From Streptococcus cristatus (GTDB taxonomy: Bacteria; Bacillota; Bacilli; Lactobacillales; Streptococcaceae), in NCBI RefSeq assembly GCF_003943815.1, contig NZ_RJNA01000003.1, positions 68,444 to 132,443 of the forward strand: DNA of 64,000 nt. Reading direction: 5' to 3'. Below the pieces are notes generated by a model. It made no database searches and was not told the origin of the DNA. It saw only the letters and a program-made list of their open reading frames with translations. Both the position numbers and the translations under genes were made by a program. This document shows, piece by piece, positions 7,670 through 17,924 of this stretch (the first letter of the stretch is position 1; each line of letters begins with the position of its first letter).

Positions 7670-8578
7670 ATGACCTATCAACTCTATAAATTAGATTTTA
7701 AGTCTGCGCATTTTGGCGAAGGTCATTTGGATGATTCGGTCATGACTTTCACGGCAGCCCGTCTTTACTCCGCCTTAGTGCTTGAAGCCATTAAGGTGGG
7801 AGTATTAGATGAATTTAAAGACTTATCTCGACAAGAGGATTTTGTGCTGACTGATGCTTTTCCCTATAAGGAAGTCCCCTATCTCCCCAAGCCTATCGGA
7901 TATCCATTATTAGATAAAGTAAACCGAAGTGAAGATATTATCAAACAGCGGGAAGAAGCCAAAAAAGCAAAAAAGTTAGCTTTTATTAAGCTGGGGGATT
8001 TTGACTGCTTTCTATCTGGAAATAGTATCATCGGTGAATATCTGGCTACAAAATCAGTTAACACAAAAAACCAGCCCTTCCAAGACGGGAATCTTTATCA
8101 AGTTGCTTCAGTTCACTTTGACAAAAGCAGTCTGTTTTTCATCGCCAATCAATCTGAATTGTTGGATCGTTTATTGGAAAGTCTTCAGTTCAGTGGTATC
8201 GGAGGAAAGCGCAGCAGTGGTTACGGTGGTTTTACTCTGGATAAAACTGTTGCCCAGCCACTGGATTTTTTGGAAAAATTAACTGTTAACCATACAGGCA
8301 AAGTCATGACTTTGACAACTTCCTTGCCGGTAGATAGTGATTTGGAAGTTGCAATGAATGAGGGGCGATACTTACTGAAAAAGGGAAGTGGCTTTGCATT
8401 TAGTGAGGCAATGGAGTCTAATTATCGTAAGCAGAATCTGTACACTTTTAAGGCAGGTTCAACCTTTTCCAAAACGTATAATGGTCAAATCTGTGATGTC
8501 AGGCCAAGTAATGAGTTTCCTCATCCAGTCTGGCATTATGCTAAACCCTTATTTTATATATTGGAGGAATCCAAATGA
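7670..8578 (+). CDS. csm4: Csm4, crRNA 5'-handle-binding RAMP
   Basis: Csm4 caps the complex at the crRNA 5' handle and contacts Csm1. The 302-residue product shows the expected N-terminus (MTYQLYKLDFKSAHFGEG), LPKPIGYPL, the NQPFQDGNLYQVA segment, the Gly-rich loop SGIGGKRSSGYGG and TFSKTYNGQICDVRP near the end. It has a strong AAGGAGG upstream and an 11-base gap after csm3. Its stop overlaps the csm5 ATG (ATGA). No defect is visible, which fits retention of the conserved handle in the array. Confidence 0.93.
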   Translation: MTYQLYKLDFKSAHFGEGHLDDSVMTFTAARLYSALVLEAIKVGVLDEFKDLSRQEDFVLTDAFPYKEVPYLPKPIGYPLLDKVNRSEDIIKQREEAKKAKKLAFIKLGDFDCFLSGNSIIGEYLATKSVNTKNQPFQDGNLYQVASVHFDKSSLFFIANQSELLDRLLESLQFSGIGGKRSSGYGGFTLDKTVAQPLDFLEKLTVNHTGKVMTLTTSLPVDSDLEVAMNEGRYLLKKGSGFAFSEAMESNYRKQNLYTFKAGSTFSKTYNGQICDVRPSNEFPHPVWHYAKPLFYILEESK

Positions 8579-9711
8579 AGACAGAATATAGGAAATTCAA
8601 GTTGACCCTGTGTACATTGGGACCAGTGCATATTGGGAGTGGTCAGCTTCGTACCGCTCGTGAGTATATCCTTGAAGGGGACGAATATTATTTTCCAGAT
8701 ATGACGCTGCTTTATGACGAACTTATCAAACAAGGAATTAATGAAAAATTTGAAAAATTCTTAATTGACTCGGATAATAAAACTAATCGAATAAGTGATT
8801 TTCTAGCTGAGCATGGCATAACAAAACGTGATTTTGGGGGTTATAGACTTAAAGCAACAGGACTTGAAAAACCTAAAGGAGACTATGTAACCCGAAATCA
8901 GGAAACGACAGATCCAGGAGAAATCAATGGTGTTCATCAATTTATGAGAGATTGTTACGGTAACCCTTATATCCCGAGCAGCTCTCTTAAAGGTGCTATT
9001 CGCACTATTTTGATGAATACGCATTGGCACTCAACGAATTTTAAGCAGGAAAAAAAAGGCAAAATCGTTGAAAATAAGAAAGCGATTCCTTGGGGACCAA
9101 CTAGACGACAGAGACATGAAAAAATAAAACCTTTTGATGATATTTTTAATGAAATTCGTGTCTCAGATAGTCAGCCTCTGACAAATGATGATTTAATTCT
9201 TGTTCAAAAGTGGGATTTTAGTCCAGATAAAGATACAAAGCCGCATTCACTAAGTATCTATCGTGAAGCTCTGAGACCTGGAACTAAGATGGAATTTGAA
9301 ATCATTACCGCTTCAGGTTTTAAAGGTGGAAGAGCCGGCGAGCTCGTTGCTTCTCTTGGAGAATATGCACAAAAATTTTACTTTGGAGTGACAGAAGATG
9401 AAGCCTATGAAGGCTACGAAGATTTCTTTCTAAAGAAATTTCCTAATCATTTAATTCAGAACAATGAACCCTATCCCCTCTATCTAGGTGGTGGAAGTGG
9501 TGCTTGGACCAAAACAGTTTTTAGGCAGGCGGATGGCGAAGTTCAACAACGACATGAGAAAATGTCTGGACGAGGGGCTCTAAAATTGACAAAGGCACCC
9601 CAGCAAGTTATAAAAACTACTAAAGGTGAAAAAAGTTTGATAAATAATACTCAAAATTTCTATGAAATGGGCAAAACCTGTTTTACGATTACGGAGGTAG
9701 CTACAAGATGA
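8575..9711 (+). CDS. csm5: Csm5 RAMP
   Basis: Csm5 caps the 3' end of the crRNA and is needed for crRNA maturation, partly through host nucleases. The 378-residue protein starts FKLTLCTLGPVHIGSGQ, the first RAMP strand and Gly loop, then has YIPSSSLKGAIRTIL, the family equivalent of the Csm3 SLKGKMR helix, and the GASGFKGGR/LYLGGGSGAWTK loops (read ITASGFKGGRAG and YLGGGSG). It overlaps csm4 and csm6 by four bases at each end. No truncation is seen. Confidence 0.93.
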   Translation: MKTEYRKFKLTLCTLGPVHIGSGQLRTAREYILEGDEYYFPDMTLLYDELIKQGINEKFEKFLIDSDNKTNRISDFLAEHGITKRDFGGYRLKATGLEKPKGDYVTRNQETTDPGEINGVHQFMRDCYGNPYIPSSSLKGAIRTILMNTHWHSTNFKQEKKGKIVENKKAIPWGPTRRQRHEKIKPFDDIFNEIRVSDSQPLTNDDLILVQKWDFSPDKDTKPHSLSIYREALRPGTKMEFEIITASGFKGGRAGELVASLGEYAQKFYFGVTEDEAYEGYEDFFLKKFPNHLIQNNEPYPLYLGGGSGAWTKTVFRQADGEVQQRHEKMSGRGALKLTKAPQQVIKTTKGEKSLINNTQNFYEMGKTCFTITEVATR

Positions 9712-11030
9712 AGACATTAATCACATTTATCAGTCAGTATGATCCGATTGGTGTAGAATTTGTGGATACAAAACAAGATAATGCAGATGGTCGTAAAAAA
9801 AGATTTAGACCTGAATTCGGACAGGAATTAACTTTAGATTCAGTTGAAAATTATGAAAAAGATGGCTATGGATTAAAGATATCAGATGGTGCTGCTCTTT
9901 TTATTATAAAAAATGAATTACCTGACAAAATTATTGTGATATATAGTGATGAGATGAAGGTAAAACAGGAAAACTTTGAAGCAGCTGTTAAAGCTGTTTA
10001 CGATGGAAAAAAAGTTCCTGAGATACAGAATAAATATGTAAAAGAAGGAGTTCATGAGTTCGACACAATGTATAAATTCGTGGAAGAAATCCTTGATGAA
10101 GAGGATATGTCACATGGAGATTATATTTTAAATGTGACGAGTGGAACTCCCCAGTGTCAGGCTGCTATGTATGCTATCAATTTTGTCAAGGATTATAACA
10201 CAAGGCTTGCTCGGGTGAATTCTCCAAGAAGTGAGAAGACAAATCAATCAAATCAAGGAGCTCCTTGGTTTGAAACAGATACTTTTAAATATTTTTTGGA
10301 AAAACAAGCCTTAGATAGTAAAGACAATCGTCAGTTGGGGATTGAAAAAGGAGAGAAGTTCAAAAATAATTTACTACAGCGGACTTATAAAGATTTCATT
10401 TTGAAGTATGAATATAAGGCAGCATTAGAGATTTTAAAGAAAAATCCTGATATCATTTCTGATAAACAAGATCACGAAAATTCAAAAAATATATTAGAAA
10501 ACATGATTAGTGTTTTTCAAAAACAGAGAGTTCTTGAAGAGCTTGCAGCGGATTTTAATTTGACATATAATAACACAGATGAGTTTCAAAAAGTTTTAAA
10601 TTATTATCTGATGATTGATATTCTAAACCGTAAAGGTCAAGTGACTGATGTGTTAGTCAAGGCAAAATCCTTTGCGGAGTTTGTCTTAAAATCTGTGATA
10701 AAAATAAAATATCCAGATATAAAAAAATTTAATGATAAAAAAATTAAGGATTTCAATATTTTTGAATCAATTGATTATCTAGAATATCATCATGAATATT
10801 CTGAATTTAAAACTCCAATTTCAAAAATTATAGCTGTAAATACTCAAAGGAATAAAGTTGCTCATGGCCTAGCTGAGATTTCAGTGGAGCAAGAGGAATT
10901 GGATGAATTAGTGAAAGGATTGAAAGAGTTGGTCATAGCCGCATATTCTGATATAGATGCCTCTTTATATCAGAAATATTTTAATTATTATGATATAAAG
11001 AATCGAGAGTTAATCAGCTGTATTAAATAG
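9708..11030 (+). CDS. csm6: Csm6, cyclic-oligoadenylate-activated RNase (CARF-HEPN)
   Basis: Csm6 is the ancillary RNase switched on by cyclic oligoadenylate from Csm1; it cuts RNA nonspecifically. The N-terminal CARF domain begins MKTLITFISQYDPIG and contains the ligand motif NVTSGTP (residues 142-148). The C-terminal HEPN domain contains RNKVAH (Arg381 to His386), the RX4-6H catalytic motif. The 440-residue length is near the family norm. Start and csm5 stop overlap as ATGA, so it belongs to the operon. Csm6 is the only nuclease of the interference arm that looks catalytically complete in this locus. The gene is AT-rich like the rest of csm2-csm5. Confidence 0.94.
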   Translation: MKTLITFISQYDPIGVEFVDTKQDNADGRKKRFRPEFGQELTLDSVENYEKDGYGLKISDGAALFIIKNELPDKIIVIYSDEMKVKQENFEAAVKAVYDGKKVPEIQNKYVKEGVHEFDTMYKFVEEILDEEDMSHGDYILNVTSGTPQCQAAMYAINFVKDYNTRLARVNSPRSEKTNQSNQGAPWFETDTFKYFLEKQALDSKDNRQLGIEKGEKFKNNLLQRTYKDFILKYEYKAALEILKKNPDIISDKQDHENSKNILENMISVFQKQRVLEELAADFNLTYNNTDEFQKVLNYYLMIDILNRKGQVTDVLVKAKSFAEFVLKSVIKIKYPDIKKFNDKKIKDFNIFESIDYLEYHHEYSEFKTPISKIIAVNTQRNKVAHGLAEISVEQEELDELVKGLKELVIAAYSDIDASLYQKYFNYYDIKNRELISCIK

Positions 11031-11099
11031 ACTCCCAACCTTCCCTAACGCCTTCCCCAATCTGATAAACCTGATAGGAAAACCAAGTCTCAAAAATAG

Positions 11100-11147
11100 A
11101 AAAAACACCTAGATCCTGCAGTAAGCTGCCTGCTTCTAGGTGTTTTG
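11100..11147. terminator. Bidirectional terminator between csm6 and cpsY
   Basis: AAAACACCTAG (11102-11112) pairs with CTAGGTGTTTT (11136-11146). A-rich sequence on the left gives a T-run for the minus strand, and TTTTGCTTT serves the plus strand. It can end both the csm operon and the convergent LysR gene. Confidence 0.8.
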
Positions 11148-11149
11148 CT

Positions 11150-12058
11150 TTACTTATCAAACTGTACTTCCTCAATCAGATACTCGATAAAGCGCTCGCC
11201 CATCTTGGACAGGCTGGCTTTTTCGTGCTGGATATAGACCAGCTCGATTGGGTCATCGATATCCAGAGGGATGGAGACGATATTGTCGCCATTGAGGTTG
11301 CTGTTGAGAATACCGGTCGCAATTGTGTAGCCATCCAGACCAATCAAAAGGTTAAAGAGGGTCGCGCGGTCGCTGACGACGATGGACTTTTTATGGTGCT
11401 CTTGAGAGAGAATTTCCTCAGAAAAGTAGAAGGAGTTGTGAGTACCTTGGTCATAGCTGAGATAAGGGAAATCCTCTAAGTCCGACAGTTGTACCAGCTT
11501 TTTCTTGGCCAGCGGATTGGACTTGCTGACAAAGATATGGGGCTGTGCTGTGAAGAGATGAGTCGCAATCAGATGGCTATCATCCAACATTTTAGAGAGG
11601 ACATCACGGTTGTAACTATTGAGGAAGAGGACACCGATCTCGCTGCGGAAGTTCTTCACATCATCAATGATTTCCCAAGTCCGAGTTTCCCGCAGAAAGA
11701 GCTCGTATTTCTCCATGTCGCTTTTTTTAAGCAGGGAAACAAAGGCGTTGACTACAAAGGCATAGTGCTGGGCAGAGACGCTAAAAAGCTCGCGGTGGGC
11801 GACAGGATTTTTGTATCGCTCTTCTAGAAGCTGAGTCTGCTCCACCACTTGGCGGGCATAGGAAAGAAACTCCATGCCGTCCTTGGTCAAGGTGATTCCT
11901 TTGGGATTACGAATGAAAATCTCGATTCCCATTTCATTTTCCAAATCTCGCACAGCGTTGGACAAGCTAGGCTGGGTGATAAAAAGTTGCTTGGCAGCCT
12001 CGTTCATGCTGCCGGTCTCGACGATTTTGATAATGTAGTGTAATTGTTGAATTCTCAT
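11150..12058 (-). CDS. cpsY: LysR-family regulator, CpsY/MtaR-like
   Basis: A 302-residue LysR-type activator. The N-terminal winged helix reads QLHYIIKIVETGSMNEAAK with the recognition segment QPSLSNAVRDLE. The substrate-binding domain follows (ISVSAQHYAF-like core, read FSVSAQHYAFVV). The sequence matches my memory of streptococcal CpsY/MtaR, which control methionine uptake and envelope genes and usually sit next to pyrK-pyrD as here. The gene is divergent from pyrK. A TGATAAAAT extended -10 lies exactly six bases before the ATG and there is no Shine-Dalgarno, so the mRNA may be leaderless. Confidence 0.8.
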   Translation of the reverse strand: MRIQQLHYIIKIVETGSMNEAAKQLFITQPSLSNAVRDLENEMGIEIFIRNPKGITLTKDGMEFLSYARQVVEQTQLLEERYKNPVAHRELFSVSAQHYAFVVNAFVSLLKKSDMEKYELFLRETRTWEIIDDVKNFRSEIGVLFLNSYNRDVLSKMLDDSHLIATHLFTAQPHIFVSKSNPLAKKKLVQLSDLEDFPYLSYDQGTHNSFYFSEEILSQEHHKKSIVVSDRATLFNLLIGLDGYTIATGILNSNLNGDNIVSIPLDIDDPIELVYIQHEKASLSKMGERFIEYLIEEVQFDK

Positions 12059-12081
12059 AGGTCTATTTTATCATATTAGCA

Positions 12082-12110
12082 TTGACAAAACACTGTTTAA
12101 GTTGTAAAAT
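12082..12110 (+). promoter_or_regulatory. Promoter of pyrK-pyrDB
   Basis: TTGACA (12082-12087), a 17-base spacer and TAAAAT (12105-12110), placed just upstream of the PyrR-type attenuator. Confidence 0.8.
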
Positions 12111-12121
12111 ATTTTAAATTC

Positions 12122-12226
12122 AACCTTTAATCAAGTCCAGTGAGGCTGCAAGGTAGGAAAAACGGTATAAGGGGCAATTTGACTGCCTTGTTTTTTGCGA
12201 AACCTTGCTGCGGCGAGGTTTTTTCT
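12122..12226 (+). promoter_or_regulatory. PyrR-binding attenuator before pyrK
   Basis: The leader contains GTCCAGTGAGGCTGC (from 12135), the conserved PyrR-binding loop (UCCAGNGAGGCU). A terminator follows: AACCTTGC pairs with GGCGAGGTT at 12201-12220, then a T-run. With UMP bound, PyrR favours the terminator, so pyrK-pyrDB fall when pyrimidines are plentiful. The mechanism is established for Bacillus and lactic bacteria; here it is inferred from the motif. Confidence 0.88.
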
Positions 12227-12245
12227 TGTAGAAAGTGAGGTTGTC

Positions 12246-13052
12246 ATGGTTAGTGACAGTTGTAAAAAGAGATTTGGCAAGATTATGCTGGAGCAAATGG
12301 AGCTGCTGGAGCAAGTAGAAATTGCGCCTCAGATTTTTTCGATGCGTCTGAGAGGCCAGATGGTGAGACAGATGCAGGTCGGGCAATTCCTGCATATCCG
12401 AGTGCCAGATGATAGCAAGCTGTTGCGGCGTCCCATTTCCATATCGGAGATTGACCGAGAGCAACAGATATGCCGGATTATTTATCGGGTCGAAGGTGGC
12501 GGGACAGCTATTTTTTCTCAACTTCCAGTTGGGTCTTTTCTTGATGTTATGGGGCCTCAGGGAAATGGCTTTGATTTGTCTCCAGTAGCAAAGAGCGACA
12601 AGGTCTTGATTATCGGAGGTGGTATCGGTGTGCCTCCTCTCTTGCAAACGGCCAAAGAACTGCATGCTAAAGGTGCCCACGTTACAGCAGTATTAGGCTT
12701 TGCCAATCAATCTGCGGTTATTTTGGAAGAAGAATTTCGTGAGTGTAGTCAGTTGTTTATCACTACAGATGATGGCAGTTATGGACGAAAAGGCTATGTA
12801 TCAAGCATTGTCGATGAGCTGACTGAGGATTTTGCTGCGGTCTATTCTTGTGGGGCGCCCGGTATGCTCCAGTATGTGGATCGGAAATTTCACGATCATC
12901 CCCATGCCTATCTATCGATGGAGTCTCGCATGGCTTGTGGCATGGGCGCCTGCTATGCCTGCGTCGTTCATGTAGCAGGTCAGGATGAGGCGGTCAATAA
13001 GCGAGTTTGCGAAGACGGTCCAGTTTTTGAGACTGGGACTATCGTGCTTTAG
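12246..13052 (+). CDS. pyrK: Dihydroorotate dehydrogenase electron-transfer subunit
   Basis: PyrK carries FAD and a [2Fe-2S] cluster and passes electrons from PyrDB to NAD+. The ATG at 12246 follows AAAGTGAGG; a longer frame from 12195 would start inside the attenuator hairpin. The 268-residue product shows the flavin-binding RRPISISEID, the nucleotide-binding IIGGGIGVPPLLQ, and the cluster ligands MACGMGACYACVV plus a later Cys in RVCEDGPVF. It is 12 bases upstream of pyrDB, whose product is its partner. Confidence 0.92.
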   Translation: MVSDSCKKRFGKIMLEQMELLEQVEIAPQIFSMRLRGQMVRQMQVGQFLHIRVPDDSKLLRRPISISEIDREQQICRIIYRVEGGGTAIFSQLPVGSFLDVMGPQGNGFDLSPVAKSDKVLIIGGGIGVPPLLQTAKELHAKGAHVTAVLGFANQSAVILEEEFRECSQLFITTDDGSYGRKGYVSSIVDELTEDFAAVYSCGAPGMLQYVDRKFHDHPHAYLSMESRMACGMGACYACVVHVAGQDEAVNKRVCEDGPVFETGTIVL

Positions 13053-14003
<951 letters not shown>

Positions 14004-14016
14004 GCTCTATTTTCTC

Positions 14017-14157
14017 TTGACAAACTTCCTAGTAAATTATAGAATGTTTAAGATAAAACCTTTAAAGAAGTCCAGAGAGGCTCTAAGGCGCATACGTTTA
14101 AAATGGCAGATTCTGCCACATTTTCGTGTAACCTTGCTCTCGGGCAAGGTTTTTTCT
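14017..14157 (+). promoter_or_regulatory. Second promoter and PyrR attenuator, before pyrF
   Basis: TTGACA (14017-14022), 17 bases and TAGAAT (14040-14045) form a promoter. The leader then has AAGTCCAGAGAGGCTC (from 14068), an exact PyrR loop. Next comes a GGCAG/CTGCC hairpin, and the terminator ACCTTGC/GCAAGGT followed by TTTTTT at 14130-14156. pyrF-pyrE therefore respond to PyrR independently of pyrK-pyrDB. Confidence 0.88.
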
Positions 14158-14194
14158 ACGATTATAGTAAGTAAAAAGCAAGGAGAAGAACCGT

Positions 14195-14887
14195 ATGCGT
14201 GAAGAACGTCCTATTATCGCCCTAGACTTTCCATCTTTTGATGATGTCAAAAACTTTCTGGAGCATTTTCCTGAAGATGAAAAACTGTACGTCAAGATCG
14301 GCATGGAATTCTTTTATGCCATTGGTCCAGAAATTGTGCATTATCTGAAAGGTTTGGGACATAGTATTTTCCTCGATTTGAAATTGCACGACATCCCTAA
14401 TACCGTGCGTTCAGCTATGTCTGTTTTGGGAACATTTGGGGTTGATATGGTGACGGTTCATGCGGCTGGTGGCGTTGAGATGATGCGGGAGGCCAAAAAA
14501 GTTCTCGGTGACAATGCGAAGCTAGTAGCGGTGACCCAGTTGACTTCGACCAGTGAAGAAGATATGCGCGACTGCCAAAATATCCAAACAACTGTGCAGG
14601 AGTCGGTTGTTAATTATGCCCGCAAGGCTAAGGAAGCTGGGCTGGATGGAGTTGTTTGTTCAGCCTTGGAAGTTGAGCTGATTAAGGAAGCTACGGCGGA
14701 CGATTTTCTTTGCGTGACACCGGGTATCCGGCCAGCAGGTGCTGAAATTGGTGACCAAAAGCGGGTTATGACGCCGCAGGAAGCCCACCAGATTGGCAGC
14801 AATTATATTGTGGTTGGTCGTCCGATTATTCAGGCTGAGAATCCTTGGGATGCCTATCACGAGATTAAGAAACAGTGGAATAGCTAA
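14195..14887 (+). CDS. pyrF: Orotidine 5'-phosphate decarboxylase
   Basis: Last step of UMP synthesis, decarboxylating OMP. The 230-residue barrel has IIALDFPS at the N-terminus, the catalytic [10 protein letters not shown] (Asp-Lys-x-x-Asp signature), [15 protein letters not shown] and a final VVGRPI phosphate loop. AAGGAG precedes the ATG. It lies directly behind the second PyrR attenuator. Confidence 0.95.
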   Translation: MREERPIIALDFPSFDDVKNFLEHFPEDEKLYVKIGMEFFYAIGPEIVHYLKGLGHSIFLDLKLHDIPNTVRSAMSVLGTFGVDMVTVHAAGGVEMMREAKKVLGDNAKLVAVTQLTSTSEEDMRDCQNIQTTVQESVVNYARKAKEAGLDGVVCSALEVELIKEATADDFLCVTPGIRPAGAEIGDQKRVMTPQEAHQIGSNYIVVGRPIIQAENPWDAYHEIKKQWNS

Positions 14888-14934
14888 ATAAGAATTTTAA
14901 ATGAAACGAATAACAGATTTATAAGGAGTGAAAA

Positions 14935-15564
14935 ATGACTTTAGCCAACGAAATTGCACGCGACTTGTTGAAAATCAAAGCGGTTTACTTGAAACCAGAG
15001 GAGCCTTTTACTTGGGCTTCTGGGATTAAATCACCGATTTATACAGATAACCGAGTAACTTTGGCCTACCCAGAAACTCGGACTTTGATTGAAAATGGCT
15101 TTGTCGAAAAAATCCGTGCGGAATTTCCAGATGTGGAAGTGATTGCGGGCACGGCAACAGCGGGTATTCCTCACGGTGCTATCATTGCCGACAAGATGAA
15201 TCTGCCTTTTGCTTATATCCGCAGTAAACCAAAAGATCACGGGGCGGGCAATCAAATTGAAGGTCGGGTAGCTCCTGGTCAAAAGATGGTTGTAATTGAA
15301 GATTTGATTTCCACCGGTGGCTCTGTTTTGGATGCTATTGCGGCAGCCAAGCGTGAAGGAGCGGATGTGATCGGTGCTGCAGCCATTTTCACCTACGAAT
15401 TACCGAAGGCGGATAAGAACTTTGCGGATGCAGGTGTGAAATTGGTGACCTTGTCAAACTACACAGAGCTTATCCACTTGGCTGAGCAAGAAGGATACAT
15501 CAATGCAGAAGGATTGACTTTGCTGAAGAAGTTCAAAGATGATCAAGAAAACTGGCAAAATTAA
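14935..15564 (+). CDS. pyrE: Orotate phosphoribosyltransferase
   Basis: Joins orotate to PRPP to give OMP. The 209-residue protein shows [34 protein letters not shown] and the PRPP-binding [12 protein letters not shown]. It follows pyrF by 47 bases with AAGGAG upstream and shares its PyrR control. A weak terminator follows at 15573-15608. Confidence 0.95.
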   Translation: MTLANEIARDLLKIKAVYLKPEEPFTWASGIKSPIYTDNRVTLAYPETRTLIENGFVEKIRAEFPDVEVIAGTATAGIPHGAIIADKMNLPFAYIRSKPKDHGAGNQIEGRVAPGQKMVVIEDLISTGGSVLDAIAAAKREGADVIGAAAIFTYELPKADKNFADAGVKLVTLSNYTELIHLAEQEGYINAEGLTLLKKFKDDQENWQN

Positions 15565-15572
15565 GAAGGTAC

Positions 15573-15608
15573 GAGGAGGCGGGACTAGCATGTTCCTGTC
15601 TCCTTTTT
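15573..15608 (+). terminator. Probable terminator after pyrE
   Basis: GAGGAGGCGGGA can pair with TTCCTGTCTCCT across a nine-base loop, with TTTTT after it. Pairing is imperfect. Confidence 0.55.
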
Positions 15609-15676
15609 AGGATTTACTTGGCCTCTGCCCACTTTTTAAAATAGCAAAAAGTGCCTGATTTTGTTATAATAAAGCC

Positions 15677-17203
15677 ATGTCTAAGATTTATCATATCACT
15701 TTTTTGATTCTACAAAAAATCATGCTGGTATTGAGTCTTCATTGGCTGTTTACAGCTATTTTTCATGTGTCGCAGTTAAGTAGCTTGGCTCTGATTTTGT
15801 TTGGAGTCTTGGCTTTTCTAGCAGGTCGCTATTGGCTTCAGCTCAAGGAGTCTTATCATTTTCTCATGAGGCACAAGCTTGCCATTGCTTTAGCAGCTCT
15901 CCTTTTTCAGCTCATCATGCTCCTATCGGCTGAGCTTTTGATTCGACGGGATGCAGCGGTGGTTTTTACAGGGGCTTTCAAGTACCTGAAGGAGTCATCT
16001 ATTTCCAGCTACCTGACGCGCAATCCTAATAATCTGCCCCTCTTTCTCTATGAGCGTTTTTTCTTTAACCTTTTTGGCGAAGCAGCTCTCTGGATTATGC
16101 AGGGACTCAATCTTTTTTACGTCAATATTGCGTCTTGGATCCTCTACAAAGGCTGTCAGCGATACTTTTCGCAGGCTACGGCAGATGCGGTTTTTAGCCT
16201 TTATGTGGCCTTGGTCGGATTTTCGCCTTACTATATGTCTATGTACACGGACATCCCTCCCTTGCCTTTGATTAGTCTACAGATTTTTCTGGCTCTGAGT
16301 CTGTTGGAAAATAAGGGGAATAGTCGCCAAATCATTGCTAGAAGTCTTATATTAGGGATTCTGACCAGTCTTGCCTTTTTGATTCGTCCGACAGTGATGA
16401 TTTTGTTGATTGCTGTTTTTGGAGTTTTGTTTTTGAGACAAAACTGGCAAAAGTTTTTCTTGACTGCTGCGGTCTTTACTTTAAGCTTTTCAGTGGGTTA
16501 CCTTCCACTTCATTATGGTCTGGCTCACCAGACAGAAGTGCCGATCATCCAAGGTGAAGGACTGGCCAAAGGGCCACTGCTTTTCATCAATCTGGGCCTA
16601 ACCAATATCGGTCACGATCAGGAAGACATGAAGGAAGGGCTTTTGCAATACGTGGAACCTGACAAGCGGGCTGACTACAATAACGGCATGTTTGCCAAGG
16701 AAAATGTCATCAAAGAAATCAAGCGCCGTCTGAAAGAATACACCCCGCTGACCTTTCTACAACACCTGTATTATAAACACTCTTTAACGGTTGCTGAAGG
16801 GAATTTGGGTTGGCTCTATCGCAGTGTTGAAAATGAAAAGACGCCTTATATTTCACCGCTTTATGAATTCACAAAAGACAATGCATTTGCTCAGTTTATC
16901 CGTGACTTTTTCCTCAATTCTGATAAGGATAGTTTTCGATTTTATTCGCTGCTCAAGCAGGCAGTTTGGATTGTCATGGCTTTGGGGCTGGTCTTTGCCC
17001 TTTGGAAATACCGACCAAATGATTCCTTGAATTTCTTGATCTTGGCAGTTTTCGGTGGTCTCCTCTTTCTGCAAATTTTCGAAGGAGGGAAGACCCGTTA
17101 TCTGATTCAGTTTTTGCCACAGATTTTGATTTTGTCTGCTGTGGGATTGACTCAATATCCGCTCGACTTGACTCGTATGAAATTTTGGGAAAAGAAGGTC
17201 TAA
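15677..17203 (+). CDS. Polytopic membrane protein, GT-C glycosyltransferase-like
   Basis: A 508-residue protein with roughly ten hydrophobic segments (for example MLVLSLHWLFTAIF and ILGILTSLAFLIRP). It resembles the streptococcal membrane proteins of the mannosyltransferase-like (GT-C) group; the loop with LLIRRDAAVVFTGA and the PYYMSMYTDIPPLPL segment recall the donor-binding loops of that fold, but I cannot name a substrate. It stands alone between pyrE and ung. Its start is notable: TGTTATAAT ends six bases before the ATG, with no Shine-Dalgarno, suggesting a leaderless mRNA. Confidence 0.6.
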   Translation: MSKIYHITFLILQKIMLVLSLHWLFTAIFHVSQLSSLALILFGVLAFLAGRYWLQLKESYHFLMRHKLAIALAALLFQLIMLLSAELLIRRDAAVVFTGAFKYLKESSISSYLTRNPNNLPLFLYERFFFNLFGEAALWIMQGLNLFYVNIASWILYKGCQRYFSQATADAVFSLYVALVGFSPYYMSMYTDIPPLPLISLQIFLALSLLENKGNSRQIIARSLILGILTSLAFLIRPTVMILLIAVFGVLFLRQNWQKFFLTAAVFTLSFSVGYLPLHYGLAHQTEVPIIQGEGLAKGPLLFINLGLTNIGHDQEDMKEGLLQYVEPDKRADYNNGMFAKENVIKEIKRRLKEYTPLTFLQHLYYKHSLTVAEGNLGWLYRSVENEKTPYISPLYEFTKDNAFAQFIRDFFLNSDKDSFRFYSLLKQAVWIVMALGLVFALWKYRPNDSLNFLILAVFGGLLFLQIFEGGKTRYLIQFLPQILILSAVGLTQYPLDLTRMKFWEKKV

Positions 17204-17262
17204 CTAGACTTGTCAGCTTAGTTGCCCATAGGTATGGAATGTAAAATAAAAAGGAGACATAT

Positions 17263-17916
17263 ATGCAGCATTCAGCTTGGCACGCTTTGATTAAGGAGCA
17301 GCTGCCGGAAGGTTATTTTGCAAAAATCAATCATTTTTTAGACGAGGTGTATGCTTCGGGGACCATTTATCCACCTAGGGAAAAGGTGTTTAATGCGATT
17401 CAGACGACGGATTTAGCGGATGTTAAGGTGGTTATTTTGGGGCAGGATCCCTACCACGGACGGAGACAGGCACAGGGCTTGAGTTTTTCGGTGCCTGATG
17501 ACATTCCGGCTCCGCCTTCTTTGCAGAATATTCTCAAAGAACTGGCGGATGATATCGGAGTGAAGGAGTCGCATGATCTGACTTCCTGGGCTCAGCAAGG
17601 GGTTCTTTTGCTCAATGCCGGTCTGACAGTGCCTGCTGGTCAGGCTAATGCGCATGCCGGCTTAATCTGGGAGCCTTTTACAGATGCTATTATCAAGGTC
17701 GTCAATGAGAAGACTGATCCAGTTGTCTTTATCCTATGGGGGTCTTACGCTCGCAAGAAAAAAGCCCTGATTAGCAATTCCCAACATTTGATTATCGAGT
17801 CGGCTCACCCAAGTCCGCTGTCTGCGTATCGTGGTTTCTTTGGCAGCAAACCCTTTTCACGGACCAATGATTTCTTAGTGGCTAAGGGCTTGGAGCCAAT
17901 TGATTGGTTAGCATAG
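17263..17916 (+). CDS. ung: Uracil-DNA glycosylase
   Basis: Removes uracil from DNA at the start of base excision repair. The 217-residue product contains the water-activating loop [17 protein letters not shown], the FILWGSYA strand and the minor-groove loop [19 protein letters not shown] precedes the ATG. ung-mutX-pyrC is the arrangement I recall from pneumococcus. Confidence 0.96.
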   Translation: MQHSAWHALIKEQLPEGYFAKINHFLDEVYASGTIYPPREKVFNAIQTTDLADVKVVILGQDPYHGRRQAQGLSFSVPDDIPAPPSLQNILKELADDIGVKESHDLTSWAQQGVLLLNAGLTVPAGQANAHAGLIWEPFTDAIIKVVNEKTDPVVFILWGSYARKKKALISNSQHLIIESAHPSPLSAYRGFFGSKPFSRTNDFLVAKGLEPIDWLA

Positions 17917-17924
17917 GAGGTAGT

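Noticed and set aside
12120-12680. Minus-strand 186-codon frame across the PyrR leader and pyrK
   Set aside because: Antisense to well-supported pyrK and an attenuator; no promoter or ribosome site.
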